A stretch of 38,592 bases of DNA from Nitrospirota bacterium (GCA_016222905.1 JACRPZ010000051.1:1-38592), one strand, 5' to 3'; shown: positions 7,664-15,457, counted from the first letter of the stretch. Numbers and translations are program-made. The notes: generated by a model not told the origin, from the sequence alone.

Positions 7664-8864
7664 TCAAAAATCAAGCGGGCTTTTGACGCCAAGAATATTC
7701 TTCGTTGCCACGTGCGTGTATATCATGGTAGTTTGAAGATTGGTATGTCCGAGGAGTTCTTGAATTGTCCTTATGTCATATCCGTTTTCAAGAAGATGTG
7801 TTGCAAAGCTATGCCTGAGTGTATGAACTGACGCCTGTTTGGTTATGCCAGCTTCTGCCGCCGCTGTTTTAAACGCCCTTTGAAGCGATGCTGGATGCAT
7901 ATGATGACGGCGGACAATACGTGTGCGCGGGTCAACAGCAAGCGATTTTGAAGGAAAAAGCCAGAACCACCCCCACTCCTTACCTGCATTCGGATATTTT
8001 CTCTCAAGTGCGTTTGGCAGATAAACGCCGTTAAGTTCTTCTTTTCTATCATTATCGTAAATACAGCGCACCTCAGTAATCTGCTGGATCAGATCATTCT
8101 TCAATGATTCAGGAAGAACAGTTCGTCGATCCTTATCACCCTTACCAGCCCTGACAATTACAATGCACTGTTCAATATCAACATCTTTTATTCTCATGTT
8201 CAGGCATTCATGAATCCGCAGGCCGCAGCCGTAAATAACCATCGCCATCAAGCGGTGAACTCCAGACATCTTATCAAGTATTGCATGCGTCTCTTTTGCA
8301 GTCAGGACAACGGGCAGTCGCCTCCTGTAAACCGCCCTGACCGCATTCAGTTCATTATCTCCGATTGTCTTATTAAGAACATTCCGATAAATGAAGATAA
8401 GCGCATTGAGGGCCTGATTCTGAGTAGAGGCAGAGACCTTGCGATCTACGGCAAGATAACTCAGATATTTCTGTATATCAGCAACTGCCATATCATCAGG
8501 TATTTTCTCCGCAATAAATCCGGCGAATGACCGCAGCCAGAGCAGATAGGTCTTTTCAGTGCTGTACGACATGTGCCTCAACCGCATAGCCTTTTGCGTA
8601 TTGGTCTCAACAATGCTCCATTCACCTTTATTTTGAGGAGACTTTTGTTTTGCGGATGTTTGCAAGCCTGATAGGTATATAGTCATAAAGCCTGAGCGCA
8701 GCCTCCGCCTGCTTAACCTGCCAGTCTTCATGGTTTTTCGCAAAATGCTTGAAGAAATCTTCTTTTTGTTCCTTAGGCAAAACTTCAGAAAGCGGTTGGT
8801 TTACAAAGTCATAACAGGCTGAAACCCACCTGGCATAATAAGGCGCATACTTATCATTCACCAC
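7664..8864 (-). pseudogene. intI: Integron integrase (IntI-type tyrosine recombinase), frameshifted
   Basis: Site-specific tyrosine recombinase of the integron type. The main part (7664-8743) carries the core-binding domain (STEKTYLLWLRSF), the catalytic Arg (GCGLRIHECL), the IntI-specific insertion LPNALERKYPNAGKEWGWFW that binds attC, and the HTLRH...LLGHTNLQTTMIYTHV box with the nucleophilic Tyr. The natural N-terminus (KYAPYYARWVSACYDFVNQP and WQVKQAEAALRLYDY) is encoded at 8628-8864 in another frame. The two frames meet near 8640 in an A-rich stretch; removing one A from the AAAA run would rejoin them. The start is uncertain: GTG at 8864 is the only candidate after an in-frame stop near 8913, so the 5' end may also be lost. 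Either the gene is broken or there is an assembly error. Confidence 0.85.
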
Positions 8865-9074
8865 AGAGTTTGATGAAAGGTAGGCGCTAGAAAGATAAAA
8901 ATAAATTTAGTCATTATGAATATATCGGTAGTAGGTTGATGTTATTGCGATTATACGATGTTCTGTGTTTTGTTGATTAAATAAATTGTTAGCGAACAGA
9001 TTTATGAGTAACATTCAAACTCTATTGTTGACTGCTAAATATATGAAATCGCAAGATTGAAAAGAGGGGGGGGA
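8865..9074. other. Integrase-proximal intergenic region, candidate attI and first cassette junction
   Basis: This is the position where an attI site would lie, between the integrase gene and the first cassette gene. It contains TATACGA (8952-8958), TTGTTGATTAA (8970-8980) and GTTAGCGAACAG (about 8988-8999). TTAGCGAACAG recurs before the gene at 12300, and the TGTTGATTAA element recurs at 12243 (with one inserted A) and at 15460. No confident promoter is visible. The assignment as attI is inference. Confidence 0.35.
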
Positions 9075-9560
9075 ATGACTGACGAACTTAAAGTCGAATA
9101 CGATCAATGTTTTGACAACTGGCGTTTTCTTGTCGGTTTGAGATTTACTGTACTTGCATTTTTTTTAACACTGACATCAGCACTACTTTATGCGGTATTT
9201 ACTCAGCCAATTTTCAACAATAAGCCGTATCAATATTTGGTATCTATCATCGGCATAGTTTCTTCATGGGCTATAATCATGCTTGAAGGTCGAAATAGAC
9301 AGTTGTATGATGTTTGTATAAACAGGGCTAAAGCGATTGAAAAACAATTTTATACTACACAGGGTCAGCAGCAATCTACAGTATCAGATAATTGTCTTGC
9401 TCATTTACTTTATTCCGCTCCACGACAATTTTGGGCTTGGCATACAGGAGCAATTTACATACTTTATGCTATAGCATTTCTGATCTGGCTTGGTTTATTA
9501 TTCACTGCCAGTTGTGGTGGATTTCCTATTCAGCCTGTGACGACACATGGTACTGGCTAA
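9075..9560 (+). CDS. Orphan integral membrane protein (putative cassette gene)
   Basis: A 161-residue protein with three strong hydrophobic segments (about residues 22-44, 55-75 and 120-146) and a cytosolic helix between the second and third (LEGRNRQLYDVCINRAKAIEKQ). I do not recognise a named family; the two N-terminal membrane spans followed by a long helix recall small SLATT- or RipA-type membrane proteins, but this is only an architectural resemblance. The ATG at 9075 directly follows a G-rich ribosome site (GAGGGGGGGG). It is the first gene after the integrase, in the orientation expected for an integron cassette. Confidence 0.65.
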   Translation: MTDELKVEYDQCFDNWRFLVGLRFTVLAFFLTLTSALLYAVFTQPIFNNKPYQYLVSIIGIVSSWAIIMLEGRNRQLYDVCINRAKAIEKQFYTTQGQQQSTVSDNCLAHLLYSAPRQFWAWHTGAIYILYAIAFLIWLGLLFTASCGGFPIQPVTTHGTG

Positions 9561-9595
9561 ACGATACATGACAAATAAAGTCAGTTGAGTATTTA
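9554..9595 (+). repeat. Candidate degenerate attC site
   Basis: The end of the membrane-protein gene reads GGCTAAACG (one mismatch to the RYYYAAC core) and is followed about 30 bases later by GTTGAGT, a perfect GTTRRRY core. Between them lies a short hairpin TGAC-AAATAAA-GTCA. The spacing is shorter than usual, so this is a weak call. Confidence 0.25.
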
Positions 9596-9625
9596 TCAAC
9601 AAATTTGAGCAAAAAAGAATGACTA

Positions 9626-11632
9626 ATCGGGTAGCCGGGGGAGTTTAACCCCCAGCCCCCACAACACCCATCATGCGGGTCCGCAATGGGCGTTTCGCAG
9701 AATCATCGTGCCTTAGCCGGATAGTGAATCCCAATCCACAGCGTGCGAATAGAAACAAGTCCCTGCTTTTCAAGGTGCGCATTGGACAACCCCATGTTCG
9801 TAGACAAGGTCTTCGCAAGATGCCAGTAGCCCTTCCTGCTCAGCCCCGTCAGAATCGCGTGGTATCTCGGCGCACCGAGCTTTATCAATTCACCGATGCG
9901 TTTTCTCGCCCTGTTCCATTGTTTCATGTAACACATGCGAATACGACGCCTAAGCCAATGATCGAATTCGACGACATCGTTATACTTCATAGCGATACCG
10001 AAGTAATTCATCCATCCCTGACTGTAGGTACTGATTTTCCAGTAACGGTAGTCCATCGAAACGCCCCAACTGCGACCGGTGAAACGCCGCAATTCGGACT
10101 TGAAACGCGCAAGGGATTTCTCAGAGACAGTAAGCCTTTTACGGGTGAAGGTAAAGCCGAGAAAAGAACTCTCCTCAGCCTTAACCACCCGGCTTTTGTC
10201 CCTGTTGACCTTCACCTTGAGTTTCTTTTCAAGGTAACGGCTGATACTGTCCATCACCCGATAAGCGGCACGTTCCGACTTTACGAGGATGGTAAGATCA
10301 TCTGCATAGCGTGCGAACCTATATCCCCTTCTCTCCAACTCCTTATCAAGATCATCCAGAAGGATGTTGCTCAGAAGGGGCGAAAGCGGCCCGCCCTGTG
10401 GCACTCCTTTGGATGTTTGGTTCAGCCTGCCGTCTACGACAACGCCAGCCCGAAGGTATTTCCCGATAAGCCGAAGGATGCCTCTGTCCCTGACTCTGCG
10501 GGACACCCGATTCATCAGAGTGTCGTGGTCAACCGTATCGAAGAACTTCTCAAGGTCAATGTCCACGGCATAGCGGTATCCTTTCTGAATGTCGTTCAAT
10601 ACCTTCTTGACCGCCTGATGCGCAGAGCGGTTAGGTCTGAAACCAAAGCTGGATTCGGAGAAATGGGGGTCAAAGACAGGACTGAGAATCTGACAGATCG
10701 CTTGCTGAATCAGACGATCCATGACAACGGGGATACCCAAAGGACGGGTTCCGCCGTTGTCTTTCGGTATCTCGACTCTCTTGACTGGTGAAGGTCTATA
10801 CTCTCCTTCCAGTAAAGATTGTTTAATTCCTTTCCAGTTCTCATGGGCATACTCTGGAAACTCCTCGATGGTGATACCATCAATACCGGGAGACCCTTTG
10901 TTTGCCCTGACTTGTTTCCATGCATTGAGTATGTTGCCTCTTTTGACAACGTACTCCACTGAGACAGGTTCGAGGGGTCGGTCTTCCATGACGCGCCTGT
11001 TTACAACTCCTCCGTTCGGATTCATGGTTGCATCAGAGCTCATGGAATCGCCTCACTCTTTTCTGCGTTCAGGCCTTCGTCCCTTAACGGAACTACTATG
11101 CCCTCTGCTGACTTCTGCGTGCTTACCCTGCATGTTTCCATAAAGGGCGCTATAGGATTGCTCATGAGTTGCTGTCTGTTTCGTGTCTCCCTTTGCAGGG
11201 ACTCATACCCGTCAACAGCAACGGTATATGCCGGGTCTTTGGTCAACCGGTCAGACCTCTCCGGTATTAAGCTCATGAACCTCCTATCGCGTGACGCGCA
11301 GATCTCCCCGGATAAGAACGTGAACTTTCCATGCACAACCGCCGCATTTACCCTGCCCTTTGAACCTGCGGGCTTCGTCATGTTGTGCTGACTCGCCCAA
11401 GGGCTAAGCCTTGTATGCGGTTTCTGTTCGTCGGCTCGCACTTTTGCGCTCCGGCTTCCTTCAGACCATTCCTCACGGAATCGCCCTTGCCTTCGGCTGT
11501 ACTTTTGGTAGTATTCATTACTATGAAAACCTCCGGGTTCTCGTACAGGGGACTTTGACCCCATAAGTTCACGCCCATGCCGGGCGTACACCAGTCAATC
11601 AACCCGCCTGATCGGGTTACTTCCGCGTACAC
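9626..11632 (-). mobile_element. Group II intron, class C (IIC)
   Basis: A complete-looking bacterial group IIC retroelement of about 2.0 kb on the minus strand. The 5' end is placed at GTGTACGCGGAAGTAACCCG (11632 downward), followed by the domain I start CGCCCGGCATGGGCGTGAAC. Downstream of the reverse transcriptase stop the minus strand has a domain V-like hairpin (CGCCCATTGCGGACCCGCATGATGGGTG, around 9665-9692, key pairs GCGGACCCGC) and a domain VI-like hairpin with GGGGG/CCCCC arms, ending CTACCCGAT at 9626. The 5' exon ends in a T-run (TTGTCTTTTTT), as is usual for class C insertion. Both ends are placed by eye, within a few bases. Confidence 0.85.
9703..11043 (-). CDS. ltrA: Group II intron reverse transcriptase/maturase (class C)
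   Basis: Intron-encoded protein that splices and retrotransposes the surrounding intron RNA. The 446-residue protein contains the RT blocks (GSPGIDGITIEEF, RPLGIPVVMDRLIQQAICQ, FGFRPNRSAHQAV, the block with VDIDLEKFFDTVDHD, GVPQGGPLSPLLSNILLDDL and the catalytic FARYADDLTILV), then the maturase domain (SFLGFTFTR; GIM domain WISTYSQGWMNYFG-like segment, residues about 355-400). No HNH endonuclease domain follows, which is typical of class C. The reading frame is intact, so the intron could be mobile. Several long frames on the opposite strand are shadows. Confidence 0.95.
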   Translation of the reverse strand: MSSDATMNPNGGVVNRRVMEDRPLEPVSVEYVVKRGNILNAWKQVRANKGSPGIDGITIEEFPEYAHENWKGIKQSLLEGEYRPSPVKRVEIPKDNGGTRPLGIPVVMDRLIQQAICQILSPVFDPHFSESSFGFRPNRSAHQAVKKVLNDIQKGYRYAVDIDLEKFFDTVDHDTLMNRVSRRVRDRGILRLIGKYLRAGVVVDGRLNQTSKGVPQGGPLSPLLSNILLDDLDKELERRGYRFARYADDLTILVKSERAAYRVMDSISRYLEKKLKVKVNRDKSRVVKAEESSFLGFTFTRKRLTVSEKSLARFKSELRRFTGRSWGVSMDYRYWKISTYSQGWMNYFGIAMKYNDVVEFDHWLRRRIRMCYMKQWNRARKRIGELIKLGAPRYHAILTGLSRKGYWHLAKTLSTNMGLSNAHLEKQGLVSIRTLWIGIHYPAKAR

Positions 11633-11712
11633 AAAAAAGACAATTTGAGACTGCTGAAAAAGACTGGCATTAAGTTTGCATAAATAAAGCAAACATAAAG
11701 TCAGGAGGGACG

Positions 11713-11802
11713 ATGATAAAGAAGGATTACGGGCAGGTCAGTTTCTACAGCTCCATTCCGGTGCATAGGGAAGGAACCAAATTAATAGGCTTATACGTCA
11801 TG
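11713..11802 (+). pseudogene. Transposase N-terminal remnant (IS1182-like, tentative)
   Basis: An AGGAGGGACG ribosome site precedes ATG at 11713, but the frame (MIKKDYGQVSFYSSIPVHRE and a few more residues) stops at once. The opening resembles the start of IS1182-family transposases, and the flanking GACTGCTGAAAAAGAC near 11650 looks like an IS end. Only about 28 codons survive, so the family call rests on a short match. Confidence 0.4.
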
Positions 11803-11804
11803 TG

Positions 11805-12209
11805 ATGGGAATTGTGGCGGGCGGTATCACAGGGGCCTTTACTGGCGCCATAGTCGGTGCTGTTGGTTTTGCTCTAGCAGAAGCAGGCTTTGGCCGAGGA
11901 TTTGGTATATTCGGTCCCTCCCCCTTAGTGGGGGCTCTGTCGGGAGCTATTATGGTGGGCTTAGCAGGCTTTGCGGCTGGCGCAATTTCCGGAGGTATTG
12001 GGGGAGAACGTAAGTGGAGTTGTGTAGCGGGTGGGAGCGTCGGGTTGTTGGCCGCAATATATGTATTCTCAGTGCATGCCGATTACTTCGCGGAGTACGG
12101 GGTAATAGCTTTTATTACAGTGTTGTCGGGAAGTGTTGGCGCAAGTATAGCTGGGGGAGAGCTGTGTCGGCACTTGATATATCTCAACAAAGAAACTTGG
12201 GCCTTGTAA
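11805..12209 (+). CDS. Glycine-rich membrane protein (glycine zipper)
   Basis: A 134-residue very hydrophobic protein dominated by Gly and Ala with GxxxG-type spacing (GGITGAFTGAIVGAVGFALA, then GALSGAIMVGLAGFAAGAIS and LSGSVGASIAGGE), giving four or so predicted membrane segments. The family is not recognised; Gly-zipper proteins often oligomerise in membranes. The start is ATG 11805 or the GTG just before it; there is no clear ribosome site, and the frame begins immediately after the transposase remnant, so its 5' end may have been replaced. It is a probable cassette gene. Confidence 0.5.
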   Translation: MGIVAGGITGAFTGAIVGAVGFALAEAGFGRGFGIFGPSPLVGALSGAIMVGLAGFAAGAISGGIGGERKWSCVAGGSVGLLAAIYVFSVHADYFAEYGVIAFITVLSGSVGASIAGGELCRHLIYLNKETWAL

Positions 12210-12241
12210 ATCGAACAGTGAGAAGTATCAACTTGTGGTAA

Positions 12242-12291
12242 TGTGTTAGATTAACGAAATTAGAAAAACTATACATTAGCGAACAGTTAGA
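12242..12291 (+). repeat. Cassette-junction motif cluster
   Basis: GTTAGAT, a perfect GTTRRRY attC core, occurs at about 12244-12250 within TGTTAGATTAACG, and a second junction-like element ATTAGCGAACAG lies at about 12284-12295, matching GTTAGCGAACAG near 8990. They separate two orphan genes, as expected at a cassette boundary, but no good partner core or stem is visible. Confidence 0.3.
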
Positions 12292-12299
12292 AATATTGT

Positions 12300-13430
12300 A
12301 TGAAAATGAATCGGAAGCGACGGCACGCTGCTATGAGGACAACAATATATGCAGTCATATCATCCCTGATTATTTTGGCGATGGCACTGCCGGCGTACTC
12401 AGGCGTACTGGTAGATATAGGACCTGTTGCGGACAAGAACAAATATTTTTTAATTAAGACCGGTTATAACAGACCCAAACTTGATGGCAGCAGTTCAGCA
12501 TATCTGGACACAAGGCTTATTCAATCTCCCGGGCCGCATACAATACCTGTCAATTTTTATAATCCCTTTATGTTTAATTATGTTTATGCCACGGTTTATC
12601 ATCCTGCGTACATCATGGAGACCAAAAGTTCGAAGAAGATGCCATCCCTGCTTAAATCTGTATCACTGGAGAAATTTAATCCAAGGCAATGGCAAGACCT
12701 GATTAAATCCGGCGAGAAAATACAAAAGGCAGGTTTTAATGTTAAGGTGAGAGATGTTATTGCTCATCTGCAGTTGTTTGTTGAATGGTATATGCCTGCT
12801 GCCGACGATGAAGGGGAAAAGATAGATCTGCGCAGTTACATTCCTCTTTTTGAAGAACTGGTTGCTTATACAAAAAAAACATCTCCCGGGACTAAATATA
12901 ATGATGCATTTATTGACGCCAAAATCCTTGGAGACCCTGCGTATGCAAAACTTATGCAGGCAGCAGAGCAGAAAGATCTGATGAAGCTGGATGAATATCT
13001 CATAGAAATAGTAAACCTGCTGTCATTAAGCGCTGAGAAGCGTGTCAAGTTGAGATGGATGCAGTCAAACATCTTTAAAACCAAAGTCATTTATTACAAT
13101 CTCATGACAGATAAGGACAGGCAAACCATAGAGGAGTTTCTCGAGCACCAGTACCGGGAAAGAAATGCGCACAGAAGGCTTGACACCTTGAGGAACTGGA
13201 TTAACAAAGAAAACAATATCACATATTCAGTAAGGATTGGTAATGTGTATCAATCTGAAACAGAAAAAGGCAGCGGTGCATTTCAGGAATGTATTGAATC
13301 AACAATAAATGTAGATTTGACCTCCGCAGTAGAAGCCCCTTTGAAAAACCTCATGAAGGAGGACCGTGCAAATTTTTGCCGTGGAAAGCAGGGGTGGCAA
13401 TTACGCTTGATTGGCGCTGATAATTGGTAA
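12300..13430 (+). CDS. Secreted protein of unknown function
   Basis: A 376-residue protein with a clear signal peptide: basic start (MKMNRKRRHAAMR), hydrophobic core (YAVISSLIILAMALP) and a likely cleavage site near AYSG at residues 32-35. The mature part has no membrane segment, is rich in Lys/Tyr, and is mostly helical after residue 110 with regions such as DEYLIEIVNLLSLSAEKRVKL. Two Cys near the C-terminus may form a disulfide. No family is recognised. It follows the junction-like motif TTAGCGAACAG by only a few bases and ends about 54 bases before a good attC-like site, so it looks like a single-gene integron cassette. Confidence 0.7.
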   Translation: MKMNRKRRHAAMRTTIYAVISSLIILAMALPAYSGVLVDIGPVADKNKYFLIKTGYNRPKLDGSSSAYLDTRLIQSPGPHTIPVNFYNPFMFNYVYATVYHPAYIMETKSSKKMPSLLKSVSLEKFNPRQWQDLIKSGEKIQKAGFNVKVRDVIAHLQLFVEWYMPAADDEGEKIDLRSYIPLFEELVAYTKKTSPGTKYNDAFIDAKILGDPAYAKLMQAAEQKDLMKLDEYLIEIVNLLSLSAEKRVKLRWMQSNIFKTKVIYYNLMTDKDRQTIEEFLEHQYRERNAHRRLDTLRNWINKENNITYSVRIGNVYQSETEKGSGAFQECIESTINVDLTSAVEAPLKNLMKEDRANFCRGKQGWQLRLIGADNW

Positions 13431-13483
13431 TTTTATTGCTAAACGCAATGAAGGATTAGCCTTGACCTGGACAAGGATGGCCA

Positions 13484-13531
13484 CACTAACGAGTCGTTCG
13501 AGCGGGGAACCCGCTCAGCGCCGCATTAGAT
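13484..13531 (+). repeat. attC-like integron recombination site
   Basis: The left core CACTAAC (close to RYYYAAC) and right core ATTAGAT (close to GTTRRRY) flank GAGTCGTTCGAGCGG and a perfect 7-bp hairpin GAGCGGG-GAA-CCCGCTC (13500-13516). CTAA and TTAG pair as the outer arm. Order, length (48 bases) and the TAACnAnTCGTTCnAGC start resemble known attC sites; one mismatch in each core suggests drift. Confidence 0.6.
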
Positions 13532-13565
13532 TTTTATAATTGTTCTACCATTATGGTGTTGCTGG

Positions 13566-13589
13566 TGTATAATATAGTTTATCTATACA
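13566..13589 (+). promoter_or_regulatory. vapBC promoter -10 and candidate operator
   Basis: A TATAAT box (13568-13573) lies 30 bases before vapB. The flanking inverted repeat TGTATA (13566-13571) and TATACA (13584-13589) is of the kind bound by VapB-VapC complexes for autorepression. No good -35 box is seen. Confidence 0.45.
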
Positions 13590-13603
13590 CACAGGAGGTA
13601 GAC

Positions 13604-13798
13604 ATGAGAACAAACGTCGTTATTAATGATTCCTTGATGGAGACCGCTCTTAAATCATCTGGGCTGAAAACAAAAAAGGATGCTATAGAGGCCGGGTTAA
13701 AACTATTGGTGAAGTTCAAGCGTCAAGCAAAGATTAAAAATTATCGAGGTAAACTTAAGTGGGTTGGTAATCTCGATGAGATGCGGGCAGACAGATGA
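13604..13798 (+). CDS. vapB: VapB-family antitoxin
   Basis: A 64-residue ribbon-helix-helix antitoxin of the VapB type (VapB_antitoxin family): beta strand MRTNVVINDSLMETAL, helix KTKKDAIEAGLKLLV and a basic/aromatic C-terminal tail (KLKWVGNLDEMRADR) that would thread into the toxin active site. The ATG at 13604 has a strong AGGAGG site 6 bases upstream; an in-frame ATG at 13553 lies before the promoter and is not used. It overlaps vapC by ATGA. Confidence 0.9.
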   Translation: MRTNVVINDSLMETALKSSGLKTKKDAIEAGLKLLVKFKRQAKIKNYRGKLKWVGNLDEMRADR

Positions 13799-14190
13799 TA
13801 TTGGTCGATTCATCCATCTGGATTGATTATTTCAATGGGAAGGCAACAGATAAAACTGATTGGCTGGATTCTGCGATAGGGGATAAGGAGATTATTTTAG
13901 GAGATATTATTCTAACTGAGGTTTTACAAGGGTTTCAAAACGATCATGACTTCAGAACGGCACAAAAACTATTATTGGATTTTCCATTCATGGAGATGGT
14001 AGGACAAGAACTGGCGATAAAGAGTGCATTGAATTATCGATTTCTCAGAAAGAACGGAGTCACTGTACGGAAGACTATAGATGTTATGATTGGGACCTTT
14101 TGTATTCATTATCACTTCTCTCTGTTGCATGATGATAGGGATTTTGAACCTATTGAGAAGTATTTAAAACTAAAAACAATAAAAATCTAA
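13795..14190 (+). CDS. vapC: VapC-family PIN-domain toxin ribonuclease
   Basis: A 131-residue PIN-domain endoribonuclease that cleaves RNA, typically tRNA or rRNA, with Mg2+ and is neutralised by VapB. The acidic active-site residues are in place: Asp5 (MILVDSSIWIDYF), Glu42 (ILTEVLQGF), Asp96 (KTIDVMIGTF) and Asp114/Asp116 (LLHDDRDFEPI). It starts inside the vapB stop (ATGA), so the pair is translationally coupled. Its stop codon lies inside ATCTAAC, a perfect attC-type core, which fits a toxin-antitoxin cassette of an integron. Confidence 0.93.
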   Translation: MILVDSSIWIDYFNGKATDKTDWLDSAIGDKEIILGDIILTEVLQGFQNDHDFRTAQKLLLDFPFMEMVGQELAIKSALNYRFLRKNGVTVRKTIDVMIGTFCIHYHFSLLHDDRDFEPIEKYLKLKTIKI

Positions 14191-14340
14191 CACTTATAAT
14201 GCCTCCGGTTGTCAATAGCAAAAACTCACCCGTAACGGATTTTAAAAAAATCCGTCAATCGAAGCGATACAAAAACATACTCTGACTTAGTTTCACAATC
14301 ACCGGCAGAAGAACATGGTCTGCGCCAAATCCCGTTAGAA
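14185..14340 (+). repeat. Possible long attC with central hairpin
   Basis: ATCTAAC (14185-14191, RYYYAAC) and GTTAGAA (14334-14340) pair as outer arms over six bases. In the middle is a perfect 9-bp hairpin with a 3-base loop, ACGGATTTT-AAA-AAAATCCGT (14235-14255). The span of 156 bases is longer than most attC sites and inner boxes are not convincing. The hairpin alone could serve as a terminator for vapBC. Confidence 0.3.
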
Positions 14341-14478
14341 ATAAAGCATTGAGAAGAGTTTCTAAGCGGGGCAAACACTTATAGATGTTCAATAGTCCCT
14401 AATCATAGAGACGACAGCAGGGGCGGCGGTTACCCATTCCTCCGCGACATAGAAAATAATCCGTGCCCTTGTGCCGTC

Positions 14479-14661
14479 TTATTCAAAACAGACGAGGTAC
14501 TCTCGGCAGTCCTTTATAATATTCAGGAATGCCTCAGGTGTTGCTTCGATGTTTTTGTGCTTGACTATGCTTCCCTCCTTGTCAATAATACAGACATACA
14601 GACTGCGGGCGTGGAGATCTACTCCACAGTAATACTTGTGCTGCTTAACATAGAATTTCAT
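14479..14661 (-). pseudogene. IS110-family transposase, N-terminal remnant
   Basis: The first 60 residues of an IS110-type DEDD transposase (MKFYVKQHKYYCGVDLHARS, with the first catalytic Asp in GVDLH, then YVCIIDKEG and DCREYLVCFE). The frame stops where the second catalytic region (normally VCVE followed by about 250 more residues) should continue, so the element is cut at about 14479. The ATG at 14661 has a GGAGG ribosome site. The missing 3' part is not elsewhere in the window. Confidence 0.8.
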
Positions 14662-14692
14662 ACTGGCCTCCTTTTTAGGTTTTTTGGATATA

Positions 14693-14719
14693 ACATGATA
14701 CTGCATTGCAGTATCATGT
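14693..14719. repeat. Perfect 27-base palindrome upstream of the IS110 remnant
   Basis: Arms ACATGATACTGCA and TGCAGTATCATGT (13 bases each) are exact reverse complements around a single T at 14706. It lies 32 bases upstream of the truncated transposase start, in the non-coding end where IS110 elements encode their bridge RNA or form the junction promoter. Confidence 0.8.
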
Positions 14720-14790
14720 GGAGGTCTTGATTAGTATCAAGTCATTGCAGTGAACGAGTACCACAGGACACTTTTTCAGGTAGCATTGTT

Positions 14791-15069
14791 TTGAGGACTG
14801 CAAATCGGTTTGGAGGCATGTTGTCATCTTGCAGTGGCACTCGTCACTCAACTTTTGATGAACTGCAGGAAACAGCCAAAAAGCAGCATCGTTCCAGAAG
14901 CGAGCTTTTTACCATTGCGGTCAAGGAATATCTCGAGCGAATCAAGTCCCAAAATCTTTTATCATCTCTCAATGAGGTCTATTCAGAACCGGAAGAGGCT
15001 CAAGATACCACTTTACGGCAAACGAGCAAAAAATACTATTCTCGGGAATTGTTAAAGGAACCCTACTGA
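14791..15069 (+). CDS. MazE/RHH-type antitoxin
   Basis: Probable antitoxin of the following MazF toxin. The recognisable part is the ribbon-helix-helix segment FDELQETAKKQHRSRSELFT and AVKEYLERIKSQN, followed by an acidic C-terminal tail typical of toxin-binding regions. The N-terminus is odd: MRTA, as in related antitoxins, is followed by about 15 unusual residues (NRFGGMLSSCSGTRHS) where the usual short beta strand should be. Start choices are TTG 14791 or ATG 14818, the latter with GGAGG only one base before it. The IS110 end lies just upstream and may have altered the start. It overlaps closely with mazF (1 base apart). Confidence 0.7.
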   Translation: MRTANRFGGMLSSCSGTRHSTFDELQETAKKQHRSRSELFTIAVKEYLERIKSQNLLSSLNEVYSEPEEAQDTTLRQTSKKYYSRELLKEPY

Positions 15070-15070
15070 T

Positions 15071-15427
15071 TTGGAAATCAGGCAGGGTGATATTTTCTGG
15101 ATTGATTTGGGCATACCGCAGGGATCGGGGCGGCTTGGCTATAAACACCCTCATGTTATCGTACAAAACAACATATTTAATCTTAGCAGGATCAATACCG
15201 TTGTTGTTTGCTCCGTAACATCAAATCTCAAATTGTCAAAAGCTCCGGGCAACATTCTTCTCAAAAAAGGAGAAGGCGGTCTAAAAAAAGAGAGCGTTAT
15301 AAATATATCGCAGATAATTACGGTTGACAAAGCCGATCTTGTTGAAAAGATTGGAAGGCTCTCACCGACAAGGATTAAACAAATCATCGAAGGCATTAAA
15401 CTCCTAATAGAGCCGCGAGAATTCTAA
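15071..15427 (+). CDS. mazF: MazF/PemK-family endoribonuclease toxin
   Basis: A 118-residue sequence-specific mRNA interferase of the MazF/PemK family, acting in the cytoplasm and inhibited by the upstream antitoxin. Family marks are the N-terminal QGDIFWIDLG, the conserved GYKHPHVIVQNN, VVVCSVTSN with the catalytic-region Ser/Thr, and the C-terminal VDKADLVEKIGRLS. It begins with TTG one base after the antitoxin stop, so coupled translation is likely. It lies at the right edge of the cassette region, converging on queC. Confidence 0.93.
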   Translation: MEIRQGDIFWIDLGIPQGSGRLGYKHPHVIVQNNIFNLSRINTVVVCSVTSNLKLSKAPGNILLKKGEGGLKKESVINISQIITVDKADLVEKIGRLSPTRIKQIIEGIKLLIEPREF

Positions 15428-15457
15428 AAGACTATACGAACGGAAGCACTGTCTATT

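Noticed and set aside
9673-10791. Plus-strand 372-codon frame
   Set aside because: It is fully antisense to the group II intron reverse transcriptase and shows no recognisable protein pattern.
11040-11591. Minus-strand 183-codon frame before the reverse transcriptase
   Set aside because: It lies in intron domains I-IV RNA; such frames are common artefacts of structured intron RNA.
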